The notes under the pieces are model-generated. The model was not told the DNA's origin and made no database searches. It saw only the letters and a list, made by a program, of their open reading frames with translations. Made by a program: the position numbers and the translations under genes. Below are positions 14,695 to 14,867 of a DNA stretch of 14,867 nucleotides, piece after piece. Position 1 is the stretch's first letter. Each line of letters starts with the position of its first letter. Source of the DNA: Desulfuromonadaceae bacterium (GTDB lineage Bacteria > Desulfobacterota > Desulfuromonadia > Desulfuromonadales > Geopsychrobacteraceae); NCBI GenBank assembly GCA_016744555.1, contig JADGED010000043.1, positions 1 to 14,867 on the forward strand, written 5' to 3'.

Positions 14695-14867
14695 CAACTC
14701 CCAATACCATTCCATTTTTCCACACTTCTTCCATATTTACTCCACATTTCTACCCTGGACTGAATTTTATGCATGGACTCGATGGCATCGACTTCAAATA
14801 ATTTATAGAAAATATCTGCCCAGCCATAATTTCCAGGTGTATAGGTAAAAACGGATGATCCATCTGG
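14694..14867 (-). CDS. C-terminal part of an unidentified minus-strand protein (5' end beyond the window)
   Basis: The minus strand is open from the window edge to a TGA at 14694-14696, giving 57 residues that begin PDGSSVFTYTPGNYGWADIF and include VDAIESMHKIQSRVEMW. The composition (aromatic, mixed charge) looks like real protein, and the stop coincides with a convergent terminator hairpin, which supports a true gene end. I do not recognise the family. It is shorter than an ordinary ORF cutoff only because the window cuts it. Confidence 0.55.
   Translation of the reverse strand, partial: PDGSSVFTYTPGNYGWADIFYKLFEVDAIESMHKIQSRVEMWSKYGRSVEKWNGIGS

Overview
The window reads as a stretch of chromosome from a moderately AT-rich, Gram-negative anaerobe or microaerophile. 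The best guess is a member of the Desulfuromonadia (Geobacter/Desulfuromonas relatives, Desulfobacterota). The reasons are a giant inner-membrane protein with eight CxxCH haem sites, a diguanylate cyclase with a Cys-rich GAF-like sensor, a CotH-type lipoprotein, a LemA/GIDE pair, and strong AGGAGG-type ribosome binding sites. This placement is inference; no rRNA or other decisive marker is present. I see no tRNA, rRNA, CRISPR array, insertion sequence or phage gene, and no gap without a gene exceeds 300 bases.

Layout. (1) 1-108 is the tail of an unknown gene, followed by a FadR/PdhR-type GntR regulator (193-930) with a GGT-N3-ACC box just before it. (2) A short membrane-bound diguanylate cyclase lies on the minus strand (951-1799), convergent with the regulator and divergent from a small MazG-type pyrophosphohydrolase (2008-2280); the divergent gap holds a 9-bp inverted repeat. 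(3) A GIDE-domain membrane protein with an added EF-hand (2372-4366) lies 24 bp before lemA (4391-4957), then a hairpin and a J-domain protein (5065-5562). (4) An EF-P paralogue of the EfpL/YeiP type (5741-6304) lies 20 bp before a CoA-pyrophosphatase-like Nudix hydrolase (6325-6936). (5) A HAMP-GAF-GGDEF cyclase (7097-9001) has a structured leader and a terminator. (6) The centrepiece is a two-gene operon (9257-12966). The first gene is a CydA-like multi-pass membrane subunit. The second, overlapping it by ATGA, is a CydA-like membrane core fused to a monohaem cytochrome c, an unidentified 'LGMHC' domain and a seven-haem C-terminal region. A perfect 10-bp dyad brackets the likely promoter. 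(7) A CotH-kinase lipoprotein (13171-14628) has a hairpin reaching to its start codon. It converges on the tail of an unknown minus-strand gene (14694-14867), with a shared terminator hairpin between them.

How it works together. The operon at 9257-12966 looks like a member of the cytochrome bd superfamily that has two CydA-type subunits and no Q-loop. It carries a large periplasmic c-haem wire, so it probably moves electrons between the membrane and periplasmic cytochromes. Whether it reduces O2 or another acceptor, or passes quinol electrons outward, cannot be read from sequence alone. The two cyclases point to c-di-GMP signalling nearby, but nothing here shows a direct link to the operon.
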